Shown here: positions 8,204 to 16,335 of the stretch, piece by piece | Layout of the letters: every line of letters begins with the position of its first letter | Numbering within the stretch: position 1 is the first letter of the stretch | Source: an uncultured Lachnospiraceae bacterium | GTDB taxonomy: Bacteria; Bacillota; Clostridia; Lachnospirales; Lachnospiraceae | Reading direction: 5' to 3' | NCBI GenBank assembly: GCA_946554445.1 | Contig: CAMNSD010000036.1 | Location: forward strand, 1-42,601 | DNA: 42,601 bases | Translations under genes and position numbers: made by a program | The notes under the pieces: model-generated | Database searches by the model: none | What the model saw: only the letters and a program-made list of their open reading frames with translations | What the model was told of the DNA's origin: nothing

Positions 8204-10231
8204 TTAGTACATAACAACCTCCACGTAAGACTGATACGATCCATTCTGGTGAATCGTGACAGCAGCCTTCCGCTTCGTTTCGCTGTTGTAACCTTCCTTT
8301 GTATTGCTGTTAGGAAAAATGAAATTCTTTGCACTGGATGTAACCGTAAAACGCATTCTGTGTCCCGGAAGGAATGTGTTGGATATTTTAGTAGTTCTGA
8401 TTATTACCTCATACACTTTTCCTGGCTCCATATACTGCGGCGTCTCAAACCCGTTCCTGTATTTGGCGTCAAGTACTCCATCAGCAAGTTTTACAGATTT
8501 TCCGTTCTCGTCCACATCTGTCATACGGAATACAAAATCCGTATCCGGGCAGTCGCAGGATACAAATAAATGTGCTCTCATATCCCCTGTCACCGTGACA
8601 GGTTCCTCAAAGGGCTCTGAAGTATACAGCAGAAAATCATCCCTTTTTTCTTCTTCCGTATAATCTTCCGGCACTCCTATCTCATTTTCAGACATATCGA
8701 CAATATGTGTGGCCGGATTGTCCGGATCATAGATATAACTGTCTCTCTCCCCCTTCAGTTCAATACGCACCACTTTTCCGTTTTCCGGCGGCCAGGCATC
8801 AGCCATTTTCCATTGATTCTCGCCCAGGGTGTAGTATTCCACTCTCGGCGTCCTCTCGATGCCGTTATCCACGCCCTTCAAAAAATGATCCAGCCACATC
8901 ATACTCTGCAGATCCACATCATAACGCAGGGCGTCCTCCCCCATATAGATTCCATGCAGATCATATTCCGCATTTCCGCCGTGCTTCCAAGGGCCAAGGA
9001 TTGTTTTCCAGGTCCCCGCCGGCCAGTCTCTTACCAGATCAAGCGCCTCTGTGGTTCCCATTCCATTATCATCGAACCATCCCGACAGAATAAGCGCCGG
9101 AACAGGTCCGCCCGCATAACGTTCTTTCCAGCTTGTACGCCTCCACATTTCATCCATATCCTTATGCCCAAGCCATTCCGTCAGGAAGGGAATCTTCCTT
9201 CCCAGGGCCTTCTCCGGAATCTCCTCCAGCGGACGTATATCCAGCACTGTATCCCAGTCATCCCTCACCATCCTGTCCGGATCAAACTTCTGCTCGGACA
9301 TGGCAAAGGCCCAGGCAAGCATGCCGGAGTTAAAACATCCTCCTCTCCTTGGCATATCCACAAAGGCGCTTCCCGCACACACATTGCTCAGCATCGCCTT
9401 TAAATGCGGATTCCCGCTGGCTGCTGCCGCCCATTGCACATAGCCAAGATAAGAACCGCCGGTCATAGCCACCTGCCCGTCACTCCACGCCTGCTTCGCA
9501 ATCCAGTTTAACGTATCGTCCCCATCTTCCACTTCATAATAATTGGGCTGCCATTTACCGGTACTCTCCTCGCGCCCTCTCGTATCCTGCACCACCAGGG
9601 CATAGCCCCTCTGCACGAAACGATAATAGATTTCCACGCCTTTTTTCTTTCCGTAAGGCGTTCTCACAAGCACGGTGGGAACCTTTTGCCCGGCCTTTTC
9701 GCCCTCCTTTCCCGGCAGATATACGTCTGTAGCCAGTTTTTCACCATCTCTTGTATCTACAAAAAATGTCCCGACAAAGCTTACGTTTGCCGGCTCTTCC
9801 GGATACATTTCCCTCCATTTGGAAAGCACGGTTTTCTCCTCACAGCCTTCCCGCACAAGCACAGCCGTATAATCTCTTGCGCTCATCAAAAGTGCATAGA
9901 TTTTACTGTCCTCATAGAATAAATCCTTTGCCGCCTTGCAGTTTCTCTGAATATAGGCTTCCATCCTGCGCTTCGTAAATTCCTCGCCTGAGGCAGTCAC
10001 CCCATGCTCCGCCCCTTTTTCAATCATTTCTTCATATTCCTTTAAATGACAGAAAAATTCCCGCAGGCTTCTTTTACAAAGATGCTCAAAATACTCGTCC
10101 GCCTCCTCGTCAAGCGGCTCCTTGGATAGCCAATCTCCCGACATGGCATCCCGCCTGGAAATAAAAACTCCCTGTTCTTCTTCATAAAATCTTCCATATA
10201 AAATACCGGATAAGTAAAAATTCCACTGCAT
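8204..10231 (-). CDS. CocE/NonD family hydrolase (X-Pro dipeptidyl-peptidase-like)
   Basis: About 675 residues. The alpha/beta-hydrolase core holds VLVRTPYGKKKG, VVQDTRGREESTG and the nucleophile elbow MTGGSYLGYVQWAAA with the catalytic Ser. SGWFDDNGMGTTEALD carries the likely acid, and GPWKHGGNAEYD the likely His. The C-terminal beta-jelly-roll (MRAHLFVSCDCPDTDFVFRM, ending SYVEVVMY) is typical of the S15/CocE group, which hydrolyses esters or N-terminal Xaa-Pro peptides. An extra ~140-residue N-terminal helical region makes it longer than many relatives. No signal peptide is seen. AGGAGGAG precedes the ATG at 10231. The substrate cannot be inferred from the neighbours. Confidence 0.9.
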   Translation of the reverse strand: MQWNFYLSGILYGRFYEEEQGVFISRRDAMSGDWLSKEPLDEEADEYFEHLCKRSLREFFCHLKEYEEMIEKGAEHGVTASGEEFTKRRMEAYIQRNCKAAKDLFYEDSKIYALLMSARDYTAVLVREGCEEKTVLSKWREMYPEEPANVSFVGTFFVDTRDGEKLATDVYLPGKEGEKAGQKVPTVLVRTPYGKKKGVEIYYRFVQRGYALVVQDTRGREESTGKWQPNYYEVEDGDDTLNWIAKQAWSDGQVAMTGGSYLGYVQWAAAASGNPHLKAMLSNVCAGSAFVDMPRRGGCFNSGMLAWAFAMSEQKFDPDRMVRDDWDTVLDIRPLEEIPEKALGRKIPFLTEWLGHKDMDEMWRRTSWKERYAGGPVPALILSGWFDDNGMGTTEALDLVRDWPAGTWKTILGPWKHGGNAEYDLHGIYMGEDALRYDVDLQSMMWLDHFLKGVDNGIERTPRVEYYTLGENQWKMADAWPPENGKVVRIELKGERDSYIYDPDNPATHIVDMSENEIGVPEDYTEEEKRDDFLLYTSEPFEEPVTVTGDMRAHLFVSCDCPDTDFVFRMTDVDENGKSVKLADGVLDAKYRNGFETPQYMEPGKVYEVIIRTTKISNTFLPGHRMRFTVTSSAKNFIFPNSNTKEGYNSETKRKAAVTIHQNGSYQSYVEVVMY

Positions 10232-10256
10232 GCTTTCTCCTCCTGCTATGCGCCGA

Positions 10257-10583
10257 TCATCGCGCGGACAATATAGGATAGTTAAAATGAAATATCGAGT
10301 CCCAGTCCCGGCTTCTCCAGAAGTTTAAACATATCGCCGCTTCGTTCAAAACCTCCCGGCATTCCCGTATCTGCATCCTTGTAGTACATAAAACTATCGC
10401 ATATTCATCTTTGACTGCTAATTTTTCTTGTTTTCTATACTCCTCCGGCAACTGTTTTTCAAAATCAGTTTGATTTAAAAGAAATTTCTCGTAAGATTTT
10501 ATTGATATATTATGTACCAACACTTCTTTTGTCCAACTTATTTCTGCCACCACCGGTGGCAGAATTTCATCTGCCTTTCCCAA
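10257..10583 (-). pseudogene. Remnant of a DUF1016 (PDDEXK) nuclease-like gene
   Basis: Only about 60 codons look conserved. LPPVVAEISWTKE is joined directly to VLVHNISIKSYEKFLLNQTD, with KLAVKDEY further on. In complete DUF1016/YhcG-like proteins, as I remember them, the EISWT segment and the WTKEVLVHNI segment are separated by a spacer, so this gene seems to have lost an internal piece between two similar motifs. After KDEY the family similarity stops and the frame continues as unrelated sequence. The nuclease domain is absent, and the frame opens with TTG without a clear binding site. A non-functional fragment is the best reading. Confidence 0.6.
10282..10398 (-). pseudogene. C-terminal fragment of an unidentified protein
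   Basis: A different minus-strand frame overlapping the DUF1016 remnant encodes a protein-like tail: MYYKDADTGMPGGFERSGD, then MFKLLEKPGLGLDISF and a stop at 10282. The family could not be named. PGLGLDI-like ends occur in some enolase-superfamily dehydratases, but that is only a resemblance. It suggests that two broken genes were joined here. Confidence 0.35.
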
Positions 10584-10754
10584 CTAGTAAATCATTATAA
10601 CCCAACGACAATGTATTATTAATTTTCATATTTTAATAGTTTTTAATTCAATCCAGAACCTAACCTAAAACCATATTTACCTACACCAACAATCCTATTA
10701 ATATCATCAAACTATTAAATCCAATATAACATGCTAAACTATTTCATACAATGC

Positions 10755-10806
10755 ATAATAAACACTTTATTCGACACCATACCTCACAAAATAAAGTGCT
10801 TATTAT
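10755..10806 (-). other. Conserved hairpin in repeat copy A
   Basis: Arms 10755-10771 and 10790-10806 (AATAAAGTGCTTATTAT on the right) pair over 17 positions around an 18-base loop. The one imperfect pair is A-C on the plus strand but G-U on the minus strand. No T tract follows, so it is not a typical terminator. It may be a structured RNA or a protein-binding palindrome. Confidence 0.6.
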
Positions 10807-11006
10807 CCCAAAAGTTCCCTCATTTCTACCCCGACAGACTCTCCTCAACACACAACGCCCCATAACCCTCTTATGTCAAGTTAATGTCACAAACTTTTTT
10901 CAATTTTTTTGAGGGAAAATCCCTGGAAGCCGCATAACTTCGTTGGGGTATGATAAGTTAATGTCAAGTTGGAGAGAAATTGATAGTAAATTAATGTCAA
11001 ATTGCT
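10755..11006. repeat. Long direct repeat, copy A (about 255 bp)
   Basis: This segment is repeated in the same orientation at 15897-16152 with roughly 80% identity by eye. Shared landmarks are the hairpin at the left, then TTCTACCCC, ACACAACGCCCCATA, TATGTCAAGTTAATGTCACA, GCATAACTTCG and further TAATGTCAA-type elements. The recurring TGTCAAGTTAATGTC units resemble the multiple terminal repeats of IS21-like transposons, but no transposase is attached. The gene-free DNA on either side (10584-10754 and 11007-11202) is AT-rich with nothing recognisable. Confidence 0.8.
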
Positions 11007-11202
11007 TTAGGAAAAATTTCAATGCAATTTCTTAAACCTCCCCCATAACCTAAAAAAATTTAACTCTTACCAAATTATGTTGCACATCTTCCCTTCCATG
11101 TAATTCGTATATTTTATCCTTTCAAATATATCCTTATAAACTTAAATAATTCTCCTATAACTCATCGTTAATCGAATAATAGAATTCCAGATAATTTTTT
11201 TG

Positions 11203-14061
11203 CTATTCTTTACCCATGCTTGTTTCCATTTCAGCGCATACCATTCTAACAACGTAATTAGTATCATGTTTACATTTTGAAATAATATAATCTTTGGTTT
11301 CATCAGAAAGCCCACGCACTTCATGAAGATGCCGCATAATCAAATTTTTAATGTATACGCTGCCAGAATCTATCATATCCACTAATTGATGATTTACAAT
11401 GCCTTTATTCTCCGAATTGCGGGACAGTGTGAAAAGAATGCGTGTAGCATTCCACCTTATGTCTAAAAACTCAGACTGAAGCCATTGCAAAACATATTGA
11501 AGGATAACGGCTTCTACCCTGATCGGTAGCATAACCGTATCTGCAGTCTCCAAGTATTGAGTAATTAGACGGGTTACTACACTTGTTGTTGCAACATCAC
11601 CTTGAATATAAGGCATCAATTCAAGAATATCGCTATATGTATCCTTGCCCATAGAGCAATACAAAAACTGCAATCCAATTTTTAAAGAAATACTATTGAT
11701 GTTAGAAGAAAAGAATAAATGGTCTGCCACTTCAATTTGCTCTTTCTGATTAAATAATTCCTCATATATTCTTTGATTTCGTTTATAATCTTCAGGATAT
11801 TTTATTGCAATACAGATGAGAAGTGCTATTGCATCAAGTTTTGTTGAAATATCCTCTTTGGAAATAAGAAGAGTGTCTGATACCGCAGATATAAGCATGT
11901 CCATAATTTCGGGCTCACACACAAATTCTTTTCCTAACAGAATCGTTCTTACAGTTGCAATCTCACGTATACCATGTCCAAAATAGATGCCATTTTCCCC
12001 CTGTGTTTCATTACTATTCTTGATTTGTTCTACATATTCTCTCACAAACACAGGCATGTCCTGTTTTTTATTTTCAGTAGTTTCTAATTTGTAAATTCTA
12101 TTGTAAAAGTTCGGAAAATATTCTGCCACCTTTTTATCCATATCCTCTGTTAAATCAATATTTTGCTTTCTAAGAACGCATAAAAAGGCAGGTGCATAAT
12201 TAACTTCTTTCCGTTCCTCTTCGCTATCCAGCAAACGGTTAATATGTTCAACCAAACTTTGTGCAGATTCAATACTCATCTTTCCTAGATCAATGCGATT
12301 AGCAATAAACTTAAACATACCTGTATACCAGCGAATATAATGTTTTTCCATGAATTGGCAGCAAATTTCACTAAGCTTATCTTGTGACATACGATAAGCT
12401 ACACCTGAGAGACACTTAAATATGTCTTGACCGATAGATATAGCAACATCATTATTTTTCAACCATGATTTCATTTCATCGATAATGGATTTTTCTTGGT
12501 ATTCAAAACATTTATCACTTAGGAAATAGCCTACTGCGCCAAATGCTAACCACTGACTGCTTAACCTTTTATACTTGATTGGATGATTCAGGCAAAAATC
12601 CATAATTGACGCTGCTTCGTCAGAAGTTAAATTATTTAAAATCTCAGGGTAAGAATCCTGAATACCCTTAATTTCCTTTTCCTTCCCTGCAAAAATCGCC
12701 AGTTTGTACAAGTTCAGTTTAAAATTCCAGTCATCATATTTACAACTTAAATAGAATACAAAATTTCTAATTTTCTCATAAATAAACAAAATATGAGTCA
12801 AAGAGCCATTATACATAGATACTATAAAGGAACTTGCGAGCATTTCTCCATGTTGAGCAATGCTACTTCCTAAAGTTACCGAATAAGGTGATTCTATTTT
12901 CTTTTTGTACAACCCTTCTATGTATTCTTCATGCAATGATTCATCAATACGATCCAGAATGGGATAATAGAGTTCTTCGCTGCTTTCCGTTAATTCTTTT
13001 TGTGCTGGTGTATCGAAAAATTCATTTCTTATCGTGCAGCGAATCCAGTGCTCGTTACGCAAATCTACCAAAATATCTTTTATAACCCATGTCGGCTGAT
13101 TTGTTTCCTTTGCAAGGTTTAACGCTGTTTCAAAATATTCTACACACTTTTCAGCATCTCCAGAAAAATGTGCCTGTATTGCTTGCCAACGTATCTGAAC
13201 AATTTGATAATACTCATCATCCTGCTGCGCTTTCAATCTTTCCAGATACATCGCTGTATTGAAGTGTTTAATAGATTTACCCTCAAACAATATTGAAAGG
13301 AACTGAAATCCCCAATCGTCAAATTCACTTGTTTTTTCCTCCTCATCCGGAAGTCTACTTGGGGAATATCCAAGCACAAACTTCAGTATATAGTCTCTGC
13401 ATTTATCCACATTCTTTAATGTTGTTTTAGGAATTGTAGGAAGCTGATACTTTTCCATTCCTGCAACCTCCACACTTTGAATCTCATCAGTTTCATTTGA
13501 TTTCAAAACGATTCTACCAGTACAATAATAATGATAGACGGCAATAATATCATCAATTAATTCCTGAAAGCCGCATTGGCTTAATTCATCAAAACTATGA
13601 ACAGTCTTACTTTTAGCAAAATGCGCCCCCATTAGACTTTGTTCCAATGTGGTTTTTTCTTTTTGAGTTTCATCACAAAAATAATACAATGCTTTAATGT
13701 TATACTTTTTGACAGTATCAATTTCAGCCTGTACCCCTGGATTAATTCCATCAGCATTATCAATCAAAAAAATGCAAATATCACTATCTTGCAATGCCCA
13801 CGTATAGTGAACACCTGCCGGCAATGTAGAGGCTCCTTCTTCTTCAAAAGTATATACATCAGCTAATTGTGTGGATTCAATAACTTTTTTTAACTCACTC
13901 CGTACTTTATCATACTTCTCAACTCCACAGATAGAACTAATAAATACCTTTATTTTTTGACCTGGAGATATCAACAAAGGAATGGTTCTTTCCTCCGCTT
14001 TTGTATACTCCCATGTAATCCCACCAACAGGTGTACTTATTCCTGTTATTCTTACACCCAT
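11203..14061 (-). CDS. DUF4062 (TIR-like) large helical-repeat protein, candidate defence protein
   Basis: 952 residues, intact, ATG preceded by GGGAG. Residues 1-34 form a short module (VRITGISTPVGGITWEYTK). Residues about 37-180 match a DUF4062/TIR-like Rossmann-type fold: KIKVFISSICGVEKYDKVRS, DSDICIFLIDNADGINPGVQ and ALYYFCDE. Residues about 285-325 look TPR-like (GDAEKCVEYFETALNLAKE). The rest is predicted helical, and the last ~80 residues look HEAT-like (SGSVYIKNLIMRHLHEV). No P-loop, nuclease or protease motif was found. DUF4062 domains are common in suspected antiphage and NTPase-linked signalling proteins, usually as N-terminal sensor or effector domains. The AT-rich setting, decayed mobile genes and flanking repeats suggest horizontal gain. 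The function is inferred only. Confidence 0.75.
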   Translation of the reverse strand: MGVRITGISTPVGGITWEYTKAEERTIPLLISPGQKIKVFISSICGVEKYDKVRSELKKVIESTQLADVYTFEEEGASTLPAGVHYTWALQDSDICIFLIDNADGINPGVQAEIDTVKKYNIKALYYFCDETQKEKTTLEQSLMGAHFAKSKTVHSFDELSQCGFQELIDDIIAVYHYYCTGRIVLKSNETDEIQSVEVAGMEKYQLPTIPKTTLKNVDKCRDYILKFVLGYSPSRLPDEEEKTSEFDDWGFQFLSILFEGKSIKHFNTAMYLERLKAQQDDEYYQIVQIRWQAIQAHFSGDAEKCVEYFETALNLAKETNQPTWVIKDILVDLRNEHWIRCTIRNEFFDTPAQKELTESSEELYYPILDRIDESLHEEYIEGLYKKKIESPYSVTLGSSIAQHGEMLASSFIVSMYNGSLTHILFIYEKIRNFVFYLSCKYDDWNFKLNLYKLAIFAGKEKEIKGIQDSYPEILNNLTSDEAASIMDFCLNHPIKYKRLSSQWLAFGAVGYFLSDKCFEYQEKSIIDEMKSWLKNNDVAISIGQDIFKCLSGVAYRMSQDKLSEICCQFMEKHYIRWYTGMFKFIANRIDLGKMSIESAQSLVEHINRLLDSEEERKEVNYAPAFLCVLRKQNIDLTEDMDKKVAEYFPNFYNRIYKLETTENKKQDMPVFVREYVEQIKNSNETQGENGIYFGHGIREIATVRTILLGKEFVCEPEIMDMLISAVSDTLLISKEDISTKLDAIALLICIAIKYPEDYKRNQRIYEELFNQKEQIEVADHLFFSSNINSISLKIGLQFLYCSMGKDTYSDILELMPYIQGDVATTSVVTRLITQYLETADTVMLPIRVEAVILQYVLQWLQSEFLDIRWNATRILFTLSRNSENKGIVNHQLVDMIDSGSVYIKNLIMRHLHEVRGLSDETKDYIISKCKHDTNYVVRMVCAEMETSMGKE

Positions 14062-14130
14062 ATCTTTCTCCCATCAGACAATTGTTCAATGTGCCTTTCT
14101 TCAATCCGCTGCCTCTTTTCCATCACAATC

Positions 14131-15018
14131 TTATTTACTTAAATTTATAGACCATTTTCCTTTCTTGGTAGCTCCCTCTCGCACAAGAATCCCTTTGTTT
14201 TTTAATTTGTTCATGACATACCTGATTCCATTTTTTGACATTCCCATAAGTTCTGCCATTTTATCCTGTGTAATTTCCGGATTCTTCAATATAAGCTTCA
14301 CTACTTTTTTCTCTGTATCTGATAAATCTGACAATAATTCATCCTCTATCATTTCTATGCCAGTTTCTGTGCCAGTATTTCTGCTTTCTGTGCCAGTTAC
14401 TGCAAATCTTTCCATATTTTCTATGCCAGTTTCTTTATTCGAACGATAAAAAATCACCCGAAATGCATCACCCATATCGACAAATTCCGGCTCTCGAACT
14501 CCATATTCTCTACAACCTCTAATCATTCTCTGAAGGCCGGTTCCCCATTGTTCAATAATCCCCATACGACTAAATACCTCTGCAATACAAACATTGCGGA
14601 TTTTTGAACGCCCTGATATAGCCTGTTCCACTGTTAACCCACCATACAGCATGCCCGGAGATGTTATCTCCACTCTGTTATCATAAACCGCAATCTGAAC
14701 GCAGGAATGATCCAAGTAACACCTATGACATACAGAATTGATAATTGCCTCCCGAATACTTTCCGGCGGCAATTCATATTTGTCTTTTCGAACAATCCCA
14801 TCGATCGTAGCACCAAGGTTAATATGCTTTAAAACGAACTGATATGCTTCTTTAATCTAGTCATAAATTGGTCCGGCAAATTCCCGCCTGTCTATGAATA
14901 CCGCTCTGTCTTCCCCCTTAAATAATGCACACTGTATTTTAGCAAACCGAAAAGTATTGTTTGTAAAAAGTACAAAAGCATTTGTGGGCAGATAATTTTG
15001 ACCGTTTTTCTTCAGAAT
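14131..15018 (-). pseudogene. Truncated AlbA_2/Schlafen-like ATP-binding protein with winged helix
   Basis: Reading upstream from the stop at 14131, one frame encodes ILKKNGQNYLPTNAFVLFTN, FAKIQCALFKGEDRAVFIDR, a TAG stop at 14857-14859, then INLGATIDGIVRKDKYELPP. A HATPase_c_4-type region follows (AIINSVCHRCYLDHSCVQIA, ITSPGMLYGGLT, GTGLQRMI). The C-terminus is a winged helix (EITQDKMAELMGMSKNGIRY). Such proteins are predicted transcription factors or nucleic-acid-linked ATPases, often beside defence genes. The usual N-terminal part is missing and abuts an integrase-like remnant at about 15018. The remaining 213-codon frame (14131-14772) starts with TTG and may still give a fragment. It ends 69 bp before the DUF4062 gene. 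Confidence 0.75.
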
Positions 15019-15019
15019 T

Positions 15020-15791
15020 CCCCAAATTCCAAATCTCTATATTCATCAGATAAATAATTTTTTCCAAAGATTCTCCTTGCTCAAATAAATACCTGACAAG
15101 AGACGCTCGGATATTAGCTGGCGTTAAGGATTTATAATATAGAGCTTTCAAGCTTTGCAAAGCTTTTATGAGTTCCTTTGGCATACGTATCTCTTTTTTT
15201 AATTTTAGTTTATCTTTTATACTTCCATCATTATTCCAATCGAAATTTTCTTTTCATTTTAAAAACCGTAATTTTCTCCGTTCCAAGCCAAAAGATAATT
15301 TCATCAGGAACATTGCAACATCTCTTTCCTTGTTTTTTCCGGCTTCTAAATATTGTATCGCTTTTTTCAATTTCCCCATATCTATAGAGCAGTATTTTAA
15401 GAAACGTTTTAACGCCGATGAATAAGCTGGCCAGCTTTTTTCACTTCCCTATATAATAACAATTTCTATATTCTGCAATGCTATCTTTTACCCCTTCCTC
15501 TGTGTAATCTCTGAATAAACGGTTTACAACACTTCTTTCATCTACTTCATCAAACGTTATTTGAATTTTCAATTTATCATTTATTATATATACTTGTTGC
15601 TCAACACTCCAATCTATTCTTGAAGCACGATCATATCCTAATTTTTTTTCGAAAAACTTCCTCAAAAATACATTTTCGGAACTCCTCTATGGTGGCACTC
15701 TCTTTTTCAGCTTTTAAATATTTTTTGATGCCTCTTCAATTCGTTTCAATCCATCTGCACATTTTCGCATATTTGTCTTCCTCTTTACCAT
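15020..15791 (-). pseudogene. Decayed phage-integrase-like gene
   Basis: A broken reading frame can be pieced together from ATG 15791 (MVKRKTNMRKCADGLKRIEE). Frameshifts lie near 15720 and 15660, a third near 15447, and an in-frame TGA near 15260. Recoverable segments are KYLKAEKESATIEEFRKCIF, FEKKLGYDRASRIDWSVE, SSALKRFLKYCSIDMGKLKK, ERDVAMFLMKLSFGLERRKL and LTPANIRASLVRYLFEQGES. The last part, with helices around LRRSL-like residues followed by IIYLMNIE, resembles tyrosine-recombinase-type integrases. I am not certain of the family, and no catalytic tyrosine is seen before the junction with the ATP-binding remnant. Confidence 0.55.
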
Positions 15792-15896
15792 GATTTACTA
15801 TTAAAATATCATATTTAAGAGAAGATTTGAATACATGAAATAAAATCTAAATTGGTATATTGGAACGTATAAAAGTTCCTATTCTATTAATTTTGA

Positions 15897-15947
15897 ATAA
15901 TAAGCACTTTATTCGACACTATACATGAAAAATAAAGCGCTTATTAT
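15897..15947 (-). other. Conserved hairpin in repeat copy B
   Basis: Arms 15897-15913 (ATAATAAGCACTTTATT) and 15931-15947 (AATAAAGCGCTTATTAT) pair around a 17-base loop. As in copy A there is one imperfect pair, at a different position, and again it is G-U only on the minus strand. Confidence 0.6.
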
Positions 15948-16152
15948 CCCCAAAAATCTCCCTAATTCTACCCCGGCAGACTATTTTCCACACACAACGC
16001 CCCATATCCCGCGTATGTCAAGTTAATGTCACAAACTTTTTTCACTTTTTTTGAGTGAAAATCGCTGAAACCCGCATAACTTCGTGGGGCGTATGGTTCG
16101 CTAATGCTAAGTTAGGGCAAAATTGACGGTGAATTAGTGTCAAGTTGTTGTG
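15897..16152. repeat. Long direct repeat, copy B (about 255 bp)
   Basis: This is the second copy of the 10755-11006 element, in the same orientation, with the same order of hairpin, ACACAACGCCCCATA, TATGTCAAGTTAATGTCACA, GCATAACTTCG and terminal TGTCAAGTTG. Its right edge runs into the tail of the small recombinase-like ORF at 16042-16335. Together the copies bracket about 4.9 kb holding the DUF4062 gene and two decayed genes. The short DNA at 15792-15896 is AT-rich without a gene. Confidence 0.8.
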
Positions 16153-16335
16153 TCTGTCATATCCCCTGATTTCCTGTAAAAATTCTTGCAGGCTGGGAAT
16201 ATTATTACCAACAAAGCCATCCCTCTTTAAATTGCCTCCAACCGTACCCTGAATCTGCCCCGGCAGTTTCTCTTTCCGATGCTGGACTGCCACCTGATCC
16301 GGATTGCCCACCCTCATGTATATTACTGCTTTCAT
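16042..16335 (-). CDS. Small serine-recombinase-like ORF, probably truncated
   Basis: About 97 residues. It starts MKAVIYMRVGNPDQVAVQHR, which resembles the first strand and catalytic-Ser region of resolvase domains, although the usual Ser of the RVS motif is Gly here. Nothing else of the resolvase domain is recognisable, and the last ~40 residues are encoded inside repeat copy B. The start overlaps the stop of the upstream recombinase as ATGA, so it is probably translationally coupled. It may be an internally deleted fourth recombinase or a small accessory protein whose end was replaced by the repeat. Confidence 0.45.
   Translation of the reverse strand: MKAVIYMRVGNPDQVAVQHRKEKLPGQIQGTVGGNLKRDGFVGNNIPSLQEFLQEIRGYDRHNNLTLIHRQFCPNLALANHTPHEVMRVSAIFTQKK

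Noticed and set aside
10755..16152. The two long repeats as a CRISPR-like array
   Set aside because: Only two copies, about 255 bp each and 4.9 kb apart, with no short spacers and no cas genes.
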